Assembly: GCF_021653975.1 (NCBI RefSeq)
Contig: NZ_JAJKFK010000001.1
Span: forward strand, 1,270,863 to 1,334,862
Direction of reading: 5' to 3'
Origin: Amycolatopsis sp. GM8
GTDB lineage: Bacteria; Actinomycetota; Actinomycetes; Mycobacteriales; Pseudonocardiaceae
Length of the DNA stretch: 64,000 nt
The first letter of the stretch is position 1. Each line of letters begins with the position of its first letter. Below, piece by piece: positions 27,008-34,555 of this stretch. Under the pieces are notes generated by a model that did not search any database, was not told the origin of the DNA, and saw only the letters and a list, made by a program, of their open reading frames with translations. Both the position numbers and the translations under genes were made by a program.

Positions 27008-28513
27008 CTAGAGCCGGCGGCTCAACGGAATTCGCAGGGCGGCTTCGGTGCCGTGCACATCCGCGTCACGGACCCGGCGCAGGGACAGCGAACCACGCAG
27101 CTCGGACTCGATGAGCGTCCGGACGATCTGCAGGCCGAGGCCGTCGGCGCGTTCCAGCGAGAAACCCGACGGCAGGCCGCGGCCGTTGTCGCGGATCACC
27201 ACGTCCAGCCAGCGCGCCGAGCGGGACACCGCGATCTCGACCTTGCCCGGCCGCCCGTTGGGGAACGCGTGCTCGACGGCGTTCTGCACGAGCTCGGCCA
27301 GCACCATCACCAGCGGGGTCGCGATCTCGGCCACGACCACGCCGAACGAGCCGGTGCGCTTGATGCTCACCCGCGATTCGGCGGTGGCGACCTCGCCGAC
27401 CATCGGCAGCACGTTGTCCAGCAGCTGGTCGAGATCGACCCGCTCGTCGACCGACACCGACAGCGCCTCGTGCACCATCGCGATTGACGCGACCCGGCGC
27501 ACCGATTCGGTCAGCGCGAGCCGCGCCTCCTCGCTCGCCGTCCGCCGCGACTGCAGCCGCAGCAAGGCCGCGACTGTCTGCAGGTTGTTCTTGACCCGGT
27601 GATGGATTTCGCGGATCGTCGCGTCCTTCGACAGCAGCGCCCGGTCCCGACGCTTCACCTCGGTCACGTCCCGCACCAGCACCAGCGCACCGGCCGGCTG
27701 GCCGTGCGGCCGCAACGGCAGCGCGCGGAACAGCACGACGGCGCCGCGGCGCGAGTCGGCCTCCGTACGGCTGCCCGGTTTGCCGTCCAGCGCGTCCAGA
27801 ATCCGGTGTGCGACCTCGGTGGCGTCGAACGGGTCACGGATCAGCGAGCGGGTCAACGGGGCCAGCCTGGTGCCGACCAGGTCCGCCTCGTGGCCCATCC
27901 GGTGGTACGCCGACAACCCGTTGGGGCTCGCGAACACGACGTTGCCGCCCGCGTCCAGCCGGATCAGGCCGTCCCCGACACGCGGGCTGGTGTGCACGTC
28001 GCTCTGCGAATCGGCGCTCGGGAACGTGCCGTCCGCGATCATCTGGCACAGGTCGCCCGCGCTGCCGAGATACGCGACCTCCAGCGGGCTCGGCACCCGC
28101 GGCGCGGCCAGGTTCGTCTCCCGGCTGAGCACCGCGATCACGGCCCCGGCGAAGGTCACCGGCACCGCCTCGCGCCGCATCGGCAGGTCCCGGAACCAGT
28201 GCGGGTCCTCCTCGCGGCAGATCCGCACCTCGCGGAGCGCGCGGGCCAGCTGCGGGTGCTCCTCGCCGGTGACCCGGACGCCGACGACGTCCTCGGGATG
28301 CGCCGTCAGCCCGGTGGTCGGCCGGGCCTGGGCGACGCACACGAAGTCGCCGCCCTCCTCGTTGTGCTCCGGCGAGACGGGCACCCACAGCAGGAAGTCC
28401 GCGAACGACAGGTCCGCGAGCAGCTGCCACTCGGCGACCACGGCCTGCAGGTGATCCGCGGCCTCACCGGGCAGCCCGGTGTTCTCGGCGAGCAGGTCGG
28501 AAAGTGTGGACAA
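27008..28513 (-). CDS. pdtaS: Sensor histidine kinase PdtaS
   Basis: A 501-residue cytosolic kinase, the same length as M. tuberculosis PdtaS when started at TTG 28513 (GGAG 7 bases upstream; LSTLSDLLAENTGLPG). It has an N-terminal GAF domain (about 10-150) and a PAS domain (about 165-280). The HisKA_2 segment follows with the phospho-accepting His in IREIHHRVKNNLQT near residue 303. The HATPase domain has N box ELVQNAVEHAF and G boxes DNGRGLP and GLGLQIV. It phosphorylates the ANTAR-type response regulator PdtaR, which binds RNA to control translation; pdtaR is not in the window. Metal and cyclic-di-GMP sensing have been reported for mycobacterial orthologues. Confidence 0.95.
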   Translation of the reverse strand: MSTLSDLLAENTGLPGEAADHLQAVVAEWQLLADLSFADFLLWVPVSPEHNEEGGDFVCVAQARPTTGLTAHPEDVVGVRVTGEEHPQLARALREVRICREEDPHWFRDLPMRREAVPVTFAGAVIAVLSRETNLAAPRVPSPLEVAYLGSAGDLCQMIADGTFPSADSQSDVHTSPRVGDGLIRLDAGGNVVFASPNGLSAYHRMGHEADLVGTRLAPLTRSLIRDPFDATEVAHRILDALDGKPGSRTEADSRRGAVVLFRALPLRPHGQPAGALVLVRDVTEVKRRDRALLSKDATIREIHHRVKNNLQTVAALLRLQSRRTASEEARLALTESVRRVASIAMVHEALSVSVDERVDLDQLLDNVLPMVGEVATAESRVSIKRTGSFGVVVAEIATPLVMVLAELVQNAVEHAFPNGRPGKVEIAVSRSARWLDVVIRDNGRGLPSGFSLERADGLGLQIVRTLIESELRGSLSLRRVRDADVHGTEAALRIPLSRRL

Positions 28514-28629
28514 GGGGTCACTCCGGCGAGCAGGGGTATCGGATCCATGTAACCAGAGCGGACCGGGTCGGCACAGGCCGGGCGGCGCCTGCCACACTGG
28601 AGCGAGCAAGCAACACCCGAGGAGCAGAT

Positions 28630-28704
28630 ATGTCGAAGCGTGCCCGCAAGCGCCGGGACCGGAAGAAGAACGGCGCGAACCACGGCAAGAAGCCCAACGC
28701 CTGA
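28630..28704 (+). CDS. Ribosomal protein bL37 (24 residues)
   Basis: A very short gene: ATG 28630 with GGAG at 28621-28624 encodes MSKRARKRRDRKKNGANHGK followed by KPNA. The composition (Lys/Arg-rich, ending NHGKxPN) and position between pdtaS and the sigR operon match the small actinobacterial large-subunit protein bL37, first seen in mycobacterial ribosome structures. It is annotated in many genomes only as a hypothetical or AURKAIP1/COX24-like peptide. A strong terminator follows immediately. Confidence 0.85.
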   Translation: MSKRARKRRDRKKNGANHGKKPNA

Positions 28705-28713
28705 GCGCGGAAC

Positions 28714-28749
28714 GTAAAAGGCCCCGGCACGTGCCGGGGCCTTTTTTAC
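28714..28749. terminator. Bidirectional terminator between bL37 and rsrA
   Basis: AAAAGGCCCCGGCAC is followed directly by GTGCCGGGGCCTTTTTT, giving an almost perfect stem with A and T tracts on the two sides, so it works as a rho-independent terminator in both directions. Confidence 0.95.
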
Positions 28750-28758
28750 GAGCTGTTC

Positions 28759-29079
28759 TCAGTCGTGGTGCTCGACGCGGACTTCGGTCTGCTCGACGGA
28801 TACGCCGCCGCGGATCTCCACCGTCTGGCGGATCGACGCGCGCAGCTTGTGCTTCAGTTCCGCCGGTGCCTGGTCACCGCCGCACTTGCGGGCCAGCAGT
28901 TGCTTCAGCGCGGCGTCGATGCCGTACTCGGCCAGGCACGGCGGGCAGTCCTCGATGTGTCGCCGCAGTTCCGCGTCCCGCTCCGCGCTGCATTCGGAAT
29001 CCAGCAGCAGGTAGATCTCCGCGAGTGCCTGCTCGCAGTGCACCTCGTCCTGACCGGACTTTGCTTCGTGCGGGTTCAC
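28759..29079 (-). CDS. rsrA: Zinc-binding anti-sigma factor RsrA/RshA
   Basis: A 106-residue ZAS-family anti-sigma factor. The zinc/redox motif H41-x3-C45-x2-C48 (HIEDCPPC) and C15 match the RsrA ligands; C30 and C66 are further cysteines. The protein binds sigma-R in the reduced zinc form and releases it on disulfide formation. Its GTG start at 29079 overlaps the sigR stop (GTGA), so the two are translationally coupled. The name rshA is used for the mycobacterial orthologue. The gene order sigR-rsrA and the motif make the assignment secure. Confidence 0.95.
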   Translation of the reverse strand: MNPHEAKSGQDEVHCEQALAEIYLLLDSECSAERDAELRRHIEDCPPCLAEYGIDAALKQLLARKCGGDQAPAELKHKLRASIRQTVEIRGGVSVEQTEVRVEHHD

Positions 29080-29705
29080 TGCGCCACCTCCTGCTGCGCG
29101 CGCCTGATGAAGCCGCGGTCACGCGCGACATCGGCGAGCAGGTTCCGCAGCTGCGCCCGGCCACGGTGCAGCCGGGACATCACGGTGCCGATCGGAGTGT
29201 CCATGATCTCGGCGATTTCCTTGTAGGCGAATCCCTCGACATCGGCAAGGTACACCGCGAGCCGGAATTCCTCAGGCAGTTGCTGCAAAGCCTGCTTGAC
29301 GTCGCTGTCCGGCAGCCGGTCCATCGCCTCGACCTCGGCCGACCGCAGGCCGCTGGAGGTGTGACTCTCCGCCTGGGCGATCTGCCAGTCGGTGATCTCC
29401 TCGGTCGGCTGCTGCACCGGCTGGCGCTGGCGCTTGCGGTAGCCGTTGATATACGTGTTGGTGAGGATGCGATACATCCAGGCCTTGAGGTTCGTTCCCT
29501 CCTTGAAGGAGTTGAACGCGCCGTACGCCTTGAGATAGGTCTCCTGCACCAGATCCTCGGCGTCGGCCGGGTTGCGGGTCATCCGCATGGCCGCCGAGTA
29601 AAGCTGGTCCAGCAGCGGCATCGCGTCGCGTTCGAAACGCTCGGCGCGTGCTTCCGCCTGCTCTTGCTCGACGGCGGGTGTCGCGTCGTTCGGCGTGCTC
29701 GGCAA
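29076..29705 (-). CDS. sigR: ECF sigma factor SigR (SigH in mycobacteria)
   Basis: As drawn, 209 residues from TTG 29705 (GAAGGG and AAAGG upstream), which matches the 216-residue SigH N-terminus just before [14 protein letters not shown]. Region 2 includes [17 protein letters not shown] and [18 protein letters not shown]; region 4 includes [20 protein letters not shown] and [13 protein letters not shown]. It directs the thiol-oxidative stress regulon (thioredoxin, mycothiol, proteases). The open frame continues upstream through ATG 29837 and ATG 29849, giving an N-terminal extension of 44-48 residues that resembles the unstable sigma-R' isoform of Streptomyces. A sigma-R-type promoter at 29850-29876 could drive only the extended or internal products. 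Confidence 0.93.
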   Translation of the reverse strand: MPSTPNDATPAVEQEQAEARAERFERDAMPLLDQLYSAAMRMTRNPADAEDLVQETYLKAYGAFNSFKEGTNLKAWMYRILTNTYINGYRKRQRQPVQQPTEEITDWQIAQAESHTSSGLRSAEVEAMDRLPDSDVKQALQQLPEEFRLAVYLADVEGFAYKEIAEIMDTPIGTVMSRLHRGRAQLRNLLADVARDRGFIRRAQQEVAQ

Positions 29706-29849
29706 ACCTTTCCCTTCCCCGTGCGCATAAGACAGCTCCGAGGATACGCGGGCGGCTTTCGTCTGGCCCGGCACGGAGGCCTGACCAGGACGTGTGAGGT
29801 TCTGCACCCTGCCGGCGGGGCGAGCGAGATCGGTCATCACGACAGCCAT

Positions 29850-29876
29850 AACGGGAATCCGGTGGCCGTCATTCCC
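29850..29876 (-). promoter_or_regulatory. Sigma-R autoregulatory promoter of sigR
   Basis: On the minus strand GGGAAT (29876-29871) is followed after exactly 18 bases by GTT (29852-29850), the sigma-R consensus GGGAAT-N18/19-GTT. Transcription would start near 29843, just ahead of ATG 29837. Autoregulation of sigR from such a promoter is established in Streptomyces coelicolor. Confidence 0.8.
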
Positions 29877-29899
29877 GAATCGATTACGCTGCGAACACC

Positions 29900-30376
29900 A
29901 TGGCAGGCAAGGGAACTCCGGCGACCGCGGTGCTCGCGAAACAGCGGATCGCACACACGCTGCACACGTACGATCACGATCCGAAGCACGAGTCGTACGG
30001 CCTGGAAGCCGCCGAAGCGCTCGGCGTGGAGCCGTCCCGGGTGTTCAAAACCCTGGTCGCGGACGTGGACGGCAAGCTCACGGTCGGCGTCGTGCCGGTC
30101 ACCGGCCAGCTGGACCTGAAGGCGCTCGCGGCGGCGGCCGGTGGCAAGCGCGCGAAGATGGCCGAGGCGGCCGCGGCACAGCGCGCGACCGGTTACGTGC
30201 TCGGCGGGATCTCCCCGCTGGGGCAGCGCAGCCGGCTGCCCGTTGTGATTGATTCGTCAGCAGAGGCGTTCGACACAGTGTTCTGCTCGGGCGGCCGGCG
30301 TGGGCTGGAAATGGAGCTGGCGCCCGCGGATCTCGTCCGGCTCACCAGCGCGACCGTCGCGGCGATCGCCGGCTAG
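29900..30376 (+). CDS. ybaK: Cys-tRNA(Pro)/Cys-tRNA(Cys) deacylase YbaK
   Basis: A 158-residue protein of the YbaK/ProX editing family. ATG 29900 starts [17 protein letters not shown]. The conserved lysine lies in [10 protein letters not shown] and the glycine-rich substrate loop in [34 protein letters not shown] completes the fold. It hydrolyses mischarged Cys-tRNA(Pro) to prevent proline-to-cysteine errors. It is divergent from sigR, with only 24 bases between the -35 of the sigR promoter and this start. The TTACGCT upstream and lack of a ribosome site suggest a leaderless mRNA. Its end overlaps the convergent membrane-protein gene by 4 bases. Confidence 0.93.
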   Translation: MAGKGTPATAVLAKQRIAHTLHTYDHDPKHESYGLEAAEALGVEPSRVFKTLVADVDGKLTVGVVPVTGQLDLKALAAAAGGKRAKMAEAAAAQRATGYVLGGISPLGQRSRLPVVIDSSAEAFDTVFCSGGRRGLEMELAPADLVRLTSATVAAIAG

Positions 30377-30903
30377 CGAGCTGATCGCAGGTACTCCCGC
30401 AGGTGCTGCTCCTCGGTGCGGCCGTGCAGCGGGAACGTGAAGCTCGAACCGTCCGGCCAGACGATGGTGCGCGTGCGGAGGTCGACCTCCGGGGCCTGCG
30501 GTTTGCGCGCCTGCCACACGATCCGCGGCGCGGGCGCGCCGGCTGGGTCGGTGATGGTCGATCCGGTGTCCACGATCGCGAGCGCGGACGACGAGCACAC
30601 CAGCCAAGGGCCCTTCACCGGCCGGAGCTGGTCCACCAGGTCGAGCGCCATCGCGTTCGCCGGGCCCTTCACCCGGATTTCCCGCTTGAACGGATGTGCT
30701 GCCCCGCGAGCGTCCGCGCCATTCGCCAGGAAAAACACGAACAACGCCGCGCCACCGATACCGCGCAGGATGTTCCAGAAGAACCGCCGGACGAGGTTCT
30801 TTCCCTTGATCGTGCCGTCCGGGCGCCTGCCAGGCACGTCGAATCCCAGGCCGTCATCCCCGAGGCGCAGCACCACGAACGGTTCACGCCACTGGCCGCG
30901 CAT
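30373..30903 (-). CDS. Membrane protein at the end of the YbaB/EspC cassette, possible partner or immunity protein
   Basis: At least 176 residues from ATG 30903 (GAGGA shortly upstream). One strong transmembrane segment (FFWNILRGIGGAALFVFFLA) lies near residues 41-60, then a domain of about 110 residues with alternating strands (VDTGSTITDP, RTIVWPDGSSFTFPLHGRTE). The same frame looks protein-coding further upstream (KRDKTLVRPGFRERVEE), reaching GTG 31068 inside the preceding gene; the true start is therefore uncertain. I do not recognise the family. As the last gene of the operon after a large T7SS-type protein it could be an immunity or accessory protein, which is inference only. Its stop overlaps the ybaK stop region. 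Confidence 0.6.
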   Translation of the reverse strand: MRGQWREPFVVLRLGDDGLGFDVPGRRPDGTIKGKNLVRRFFWNILRGIGGAALFVFFLANGADARGAAHPFKREIRVKGPANAMALDLVDQLRPVKGPWLVCSSSALAIVDTGSTITDPAGAPAPRIVWQARKPQAPEVDLRTRTIVWPDGSSFTFPLHGRTEEQHLREYLRSAR

Positions 30904-30998
30904 CACTTCCTCGACACGTTCCCGGAACCCCGGACGGACAAGGGTCTTGTCCCGTTTCGCCGCGAGCCGCTCTTCGTTGGCGAAGATGTTCTGCGCGG

Positions 30999-32123
30999 CT
31001 AGATGTCGAGATTCTTGCTGGTCTCCTCCGGACTCTGGTCCCCGCCGATCTCGCTCTTGTTGAACCACGGTTCGTCCCCTTCGCCAGTGACGGCGTCCTT
31101 GCCTTCGCCGTAAGCCGCTTTCCCGGCCCCGATGCCGGCCTTGACACCCGCGCCGGCGAGCAACGGACCGGCGCCGACCGAGGTACCGAACATGGTGGTG
31201 AGCGCGCGGTTGCTCGGCTGGAAACCCTGGGCGACCGCGCCGAACCCGAACTTGGTCTCCCCGGGCATCACACCGACCCGCAGTTTCCTGGTGAAGACCT
31301 CCAGCTTCCCGGAGAACTTGACGAGGAACTCCATGAACGTGTCGAGCAGCTTCCCGAATTTGCCGAGGTAGCGGGTGACCTTCTGCAGCACGCTGGCGGC
31401 CTTGGCGATGGACGCGGTCATCGCGGCGGCGACCGAGCCGCCGAAGCTGATCACCGAGGCGGCCAGCGCGGGCAGCCAGAGGGTGATCAGCCACGAGACC
31501 AGCTCGGTGATGATCGCCTTGATCACCTCCTCGATGACCACCATGACCATCGACCACATCTGCAGCACCTCGGCCACCGAACCGGCCGCCGAGCCGACAC
31601 CGCGGATGCCGGACGAGAAGTCGCCGAGCGCTTCCTTCGCCGCAGCACCGGCCTTGTCCACCCAATCGGCCAGGGCCGTGTCACCGGTCTTCTCGAAGTC
31701 CTCGGCGAGCGCGACGAAACCCTGCGCGATCGTGACGTAGTTTTCGGAAGCGTGCCCGATGGCCGGCCCGTCACCGGTGACCTGGTGCAACGCGTCCTGC
31801 AGCGGCTGGACCAGTTCGAGCAGCATGTTCAGCCCGTGGCTGACCAGCCAGCCGATCGGGTCCATGGCGAAGGTGACCATGTCTCCGGCGGCGGCGCCGA
31901 CGAACGCCGCGCCGTCGCCGACCAGCGCGGCACCCGCGGACGCGAGCTCGCCCGGGCCATCCGCCTCGGCTGCCTGCCGCGCGTGCCCGGCGATCGACTT
32001 GCCGGAGTCGTAGACCGTGCCCACCACCGGTGCCGCGCTCAGCCCGCGATCGAGATTCGCGCCCATGCTCTCGTCGTAGCCCTCGACGTTCAGCGTGTCG
32101 GCAATGCTCTTCTTGTCGGTCAC
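30999..32123 (-). CDS. Large hydrophobic protein of a type VII secretion-like cassette
   Basis: A 374-residue protein from GTG 32123, three bases after the EspC-like stop. Residues 1-90 are Ala/Gly-rich; 95-180 form predicted helices (HASENYVTIAQGFVALAEDF). A very hydrophobic helix-rich centre at about 190-250 (MVMVVIEEVIKAIITELVSW, then LPALAASVISFGGSV) could insert into a membrane. The C-terminal part is Gly/Ala-rich and acidic (ending PEETSKNLDI). The layout of a helical N-terminal half plus hydrophobic core is seen in actinobacterial T7SS effector candidates that follow WXG100/EspC genes. No catalytic motif is visible. I cannot name a family. Confidence 0.62.
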   Translation of the reverse strand: MTDKKSIADTLNVEGYDESMGANLDRGLSAAPVVGTVYDSGKSIAGHARQAAEADGPGELASAGAALVGDGAAFVGAAAGDMVTFAMDPIGWLVSHGLNMLLELVQPLQDALHQVTGDGPAIGHASENYVTIAQGFVALAEDFEKTGDTALADWVDKAGAAAKEALGDFSSGIRGVGSAAGSVAEVLQMWSMVMVVIEEVIKAIITELVSWLITLWLPALAASVISFGGSVAAAMTASIAKAASVLQKVTRYLGKFGKLLDTFMEFLVKFSGKLEVFTRKLRVGVMPGETKFGFGAVAQGFQPSNRALTTMFGTSVGAGPLLAGAGVKAGIGAGKAAYGEGKDAVTGEGDEPWFNKSEIGGDQSPEETSKNLDI

Positions 32124-32126
32124 GGG

Positions 32127-32456
32127 TTACTCCCCCACCGCGTCGATTTCCGCCTGGTACTTGCCGAACGTGATCTTCCCGGCGTCCTCGTTGCCCTGGT
32201 ACATCTGCGACGCCGTGTCCAGCTTGGTGGTCAGCCCGTCCACGCCGTCCTTGAGATCGCTCAGCAGCGAACGTAGTTCGGCCAGGCGGTCGGTATAGCC
32301 CTGCTTGGCGAAGATGCCGATCACGCCCCACGCCTCGTTGCTCACGTCGGCGGTGTCGATCAGGGTGCCGAACTTGTCCGCTTCCTGCTGGTAGTAGGGC
32401 AGTTGCCGGGCGTACCGGGCGATCGCGTCGATATTCGTCTGGATTCCGTCGGACAT
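32127..32456 (-). CDS. EspC-like (DUF2580-type) protein, second copy
   Basis: A 109-residue helical protein from ATG 32456 (GAGGGG about 8 bases upstream). Helix 1 is TNIDAIARYARQLPYYQQEA, a turn carries SNEAWGVIGIFAKQGYTDRL, and helix 2 LLSDLKDGVDGLTTKLDTAS is followed by a tail with YQGNEDAGK. The turn pattern (W/Y-G-x-x-G/C) is the same as in the 13310-13630 protein, although overall identity is low. It is preceded by a YbaB-like gene (25-base gap) and followed by the large hydrophobic protein gene (3-base gap), a four-gene operon. A role as ESX-type secretion partner or chaperone is inferred from the family. Confidence 0.7.
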   Translation of the reverse strand: MSDGIQTNIDAIARYARQLPYYQQEADKFGTLIDTADVSNEAWGVIGIFAKQGYTDRLAELRSLLSDLKDGVDGLTTKLDTASQMYQGNEDAGKITFGKYQAEIDAVGE

Positions 32457-32481
32457 CGTGGGAGCCCCTCGGTCGGTTCGG

Positions 32482-32982
32482 TCAGCGGCGCAGGACGGTG
32501 CCCTGATCGAAGTAGTCGTCGTCATCCCCCGGGCTGGGGCGGCGCCTCGGCGGCGCCGCTTGCTGCGGCGGCTGCTGTTCCTGCGACGCGGGCTCGTCCG
32601 CGTGGGTTCCGAACGCTTCGGCCTGGGCCTCGCGAACCTGCGCCGAGATGTTCACGCCGAACGCGTCACCGAACGCGCCGTCGACGATTCCGGCCTGCTG
32701 CTGGACGGCCCCGGCGACCGCCTGGCGGAGGGTGCGCATGATCGTCGCGGCCAACTGGTCCGACCCGAGGCGGACGGCGCCCGGGGCCAGCCGGATGTCG
32801 GTGACGGTGCCGCCGGCGCCCGCGACCACCGTGACGGTGCCGTCCGGTGCGGTCGCGGTGCTCTGCACCTGCGCGATCCGCTCCTGCATGTCGTCCACGC
32901 CGGCGAAGCTGGCCTCGGCCTGGCGCACCTTGGCCTGGAAGTTCTCGAACTGCGCGATCAACTGGTCCATGTGCGCAGACAT
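32482..32982 (-). CDS. YbaB/EbfC-fold protein with acidic C-terminal motif, second copy
   Basis: A 166-residue protein from ATG 32982 with GAGGGGG upstream. Residues 1-95 have the YbaB fold (QLIAQFENFQAKVRQAEASF helix; strands TATAPDGTVTVVAGAGGTVT and IRLAPGAV; helix SDQLAATIMRTLRQAVAG). A Gln/Pro/Arg-rich linker follows, and the C-terminus is GDDDDYFDQGTVLRR. The end matches GGDDDFGDQTFLRRD of the YbaB protein at 13646-14167, although the linkers differ. It starts the second cassette. DNA binding, as in EbfC, or an EspL-like role in secretion are the two options. Confidence 0.75.
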   Translation of the reverse strand: MSAHMDQLIAQFENFQAKVRQAEASFAGVDDMQERIAQVQSTATAPDGTVTVVAGAGGTVTDIRLAPGAVRLGSDQLAATIMRTLRQAVAGAVQQQAGIVDGAFGDAFGVNISAQVREAQAEAFGTHADEPASQEQQPPQQAAPPRRRPSPGDDDDYFDQGTVLRR

Positions 32983-33090
32983 GACGCCCCCTCGTGCGGC
33001 CGGTCGGTGGATGCACGGATTGTGCCAGAGTCACACCAGCTGGTGGCGAAAATCCGAAAAGTCACGAACCGCCGAAAGGCGCTCCGCGCG

Positions 33091-33699
33091 TCAGTCGAGC
33101 GGACGCAGCACGCGGGTCAGCCATTCCGACGTGATCCGGGACAGCGCCTCGAGATCCTTGTCCAGGGCGTGCGTGCCCGGGATGACGACGACCTCGTGGT
33201 GCGGCGCCGGTTTCGGGCGGCCGAACGGGTCGGTCTCGCCCTGGACCACGAGCGTCGGCACCTCGACGGCGTCCAGTTCGGACTGCCGCGAGCTCTCCGG
33301 CCTGCCCGGCGGATGTTCGGGAAAAGCCAGGCACAGCACGGCAACCGCCTGTCCGGCGGCCGCTGTGCGGCAGGCCACGCGAGCACCCGAGGACCGGCCA
33401 CCGAACACCTGCGGCAGCCCGTCGAACCGCCCGGCGAGTTCCTCCGATACCGCGAGCCAGGCCGCGTCGAGCTGCTTCGCGGGCGCCGGGGCACGCCGGC
33501 CCGCGACCCGGTACGGCTGCTCGATCAACGCGACGTCCACGCCCACGGCCTGCGCCGCGCGCGTCACCGCGACCAGATCCTTCGCCTCGATCCCGCCCCC
33601 GGCACCATGCCCGAGCAGCAAGACGGCCTGCCCCTGCTCGGCGCAATGCAGGTCGGCACGCGCCGGGCCGTGCGGAGTGGCGATCTCGATCCGGGTCAT
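33091..33699 (-). CDS. Alpha/beta hydrolase (KANL3/Tex30-like, dienelactone hydrolase-related)
   Basis: A 202-residue hydrolase with nucleophile elbow GGRSSGARVA (GxSxG) near residue 101, an acid in GETDPFGRP and the catalytic His in IPGTHALDKD near 175. The oxyanion segment is LLGHGAGGGIEA. The fold and length match the small KANL3/Tex30-type bacterial hydrolases. ATG 33699 overlaps the stop of the SRAP gene (ATGA), so it is translationally coupled to it. The substrate is unknown. Confidence 0.85.
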   Translation of the reverse strand: MTRIEIATPHGPARADLHCAEQGQAVLLLGHGAGGGIEAKDLVAVTRAAQAVGVDVALIEQPYRVAGRRAPAPAKQLDAAWLAVSEELAGRFDGLPQVFGGRSSGARVACRTAAAGQAVAVLCLAFPEHPPGRPESSRQSELDAVEVPTLVVQGETDPFGRPKPAPHHEVVVIPGTHALDKDLEALSRITSEWLTRVLRPLD

Positions 33700-34463
33700 T
33701 TCGGTACTTCGAACAGGGCCGACTCGGCGGTCGCGTCGAGATCCGGCTGCCCGGGCTCGACGCGCTCCAGCAACTCCGGGCCGTTGTTGCGGACGTTGTT
33801 GACGCGGTCGGAAATCGGCCGCAGCTCCAGGGTGTCGACCAGATCGGCCGGCGGGGTCATCAGCTCCGTGACGTCAGCGCGGTCCGGATCCAGCCAGCCC
33901 GCCCATTTGTCCTTCGTCATCAGCAGCGGCATCCGGTCGTGGATGTCGGTGAGCCGGCCGATCGCGTCGGTGGTGATGATCGAGAAGGTGATCAGCGGGT
34001 CCGCGTCGTCCTTCTTGGGGTCCCGCCAGCTCTCCCAGATGCCGGCGAACGCGAGGTCCTCGCCGGTCATGAAGAACGGTTCCTTCTTGCCGTCGGTCTT
34101 GCGCCACTCGTACCAGCCGTCGGCGGGCACCAGCAGGCGGCGCTTGGCCAGCGCCCGCTTGAACGCGGGCTTCTGGGTCGCCGTCTCGGCCCGCGTGTTG
34201 ATCATGCGGTTGCCGACCGACGGGTCCTTCGCCCAGAAGGGCACCAAGCCCCAGCGCATCACCCGCAGGCTGCGCACCGCGGGCTCGTCTTCGAGCACCT
34301 GACCCTCGGCGTCGCGCGGATGCCGCTGCACGACGGTGACCACATTCTTGGTGGGCGCGACGTTGTAGTCGTTTTCGCGGGCCTTGCCGTCGGTCTCGTC
34401 CACCGCGTCGAACTCCTTGACCAGATCCGCGGGGTTCTTGGTCGACGCATAGCGGCCGCACAT
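33696..34463 (-). CDS. SRAP domain protein (YedK/HMCES, abasic-site DNA-protein crosslinker)
   Basis: A 255-residue SRAP protein. ATG 34463 (AAGGAG 8 bases upstream) puts the catalytic cysteine at position 2 (MCGRYAS), which is essential because the enzyme uses the N-terminal Cys after Met removal. Other conserved parts are the NYNVAPTKNV-like segment (NDYNVAPTKN), NTRAET (catalytic Glu), LVPADGWYEW and the His in DIHDRMPLL. It forms a thiazolidine crosslink with abasic sites in single-stranded DNA and protects replication forks. The gene is coupled to the downstream hydrolase. In mycobacteria this neighbourhood also contains aroA, which is absent here. Confidence 0.94.
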   Translation of the reverse strand: MCGRYASTKNPADLVKEFDAVDETDGKARENDYNVAPTKNVVTVVQRHPRDAEGQVLEDEPAVRSLRVMRWGLVPFWAKDPSVGNRMINTRAETATQKPAFKRALAKRRLLVPADGWYEWRKTDGKKEPFFMTGEDLAFAGIWESWRDPKKDDADPLITFSIITTDAIGRLTDIHDRMPLLMTKDKWAGWLDPDRADVTELMTPPADLVDTLELRPISDRVNNVRNNGPELLERVEPGQPDLDATAESALFEVPK

Positions 34464-34555
34464 CTCGCCAGCTCCTTCGCGCGGGTACTCGGACAACCAT
34501 CGTGACACACATCGGGGATCATCGTGTTCGTACACATCGACGGCGGGAGACCGGT

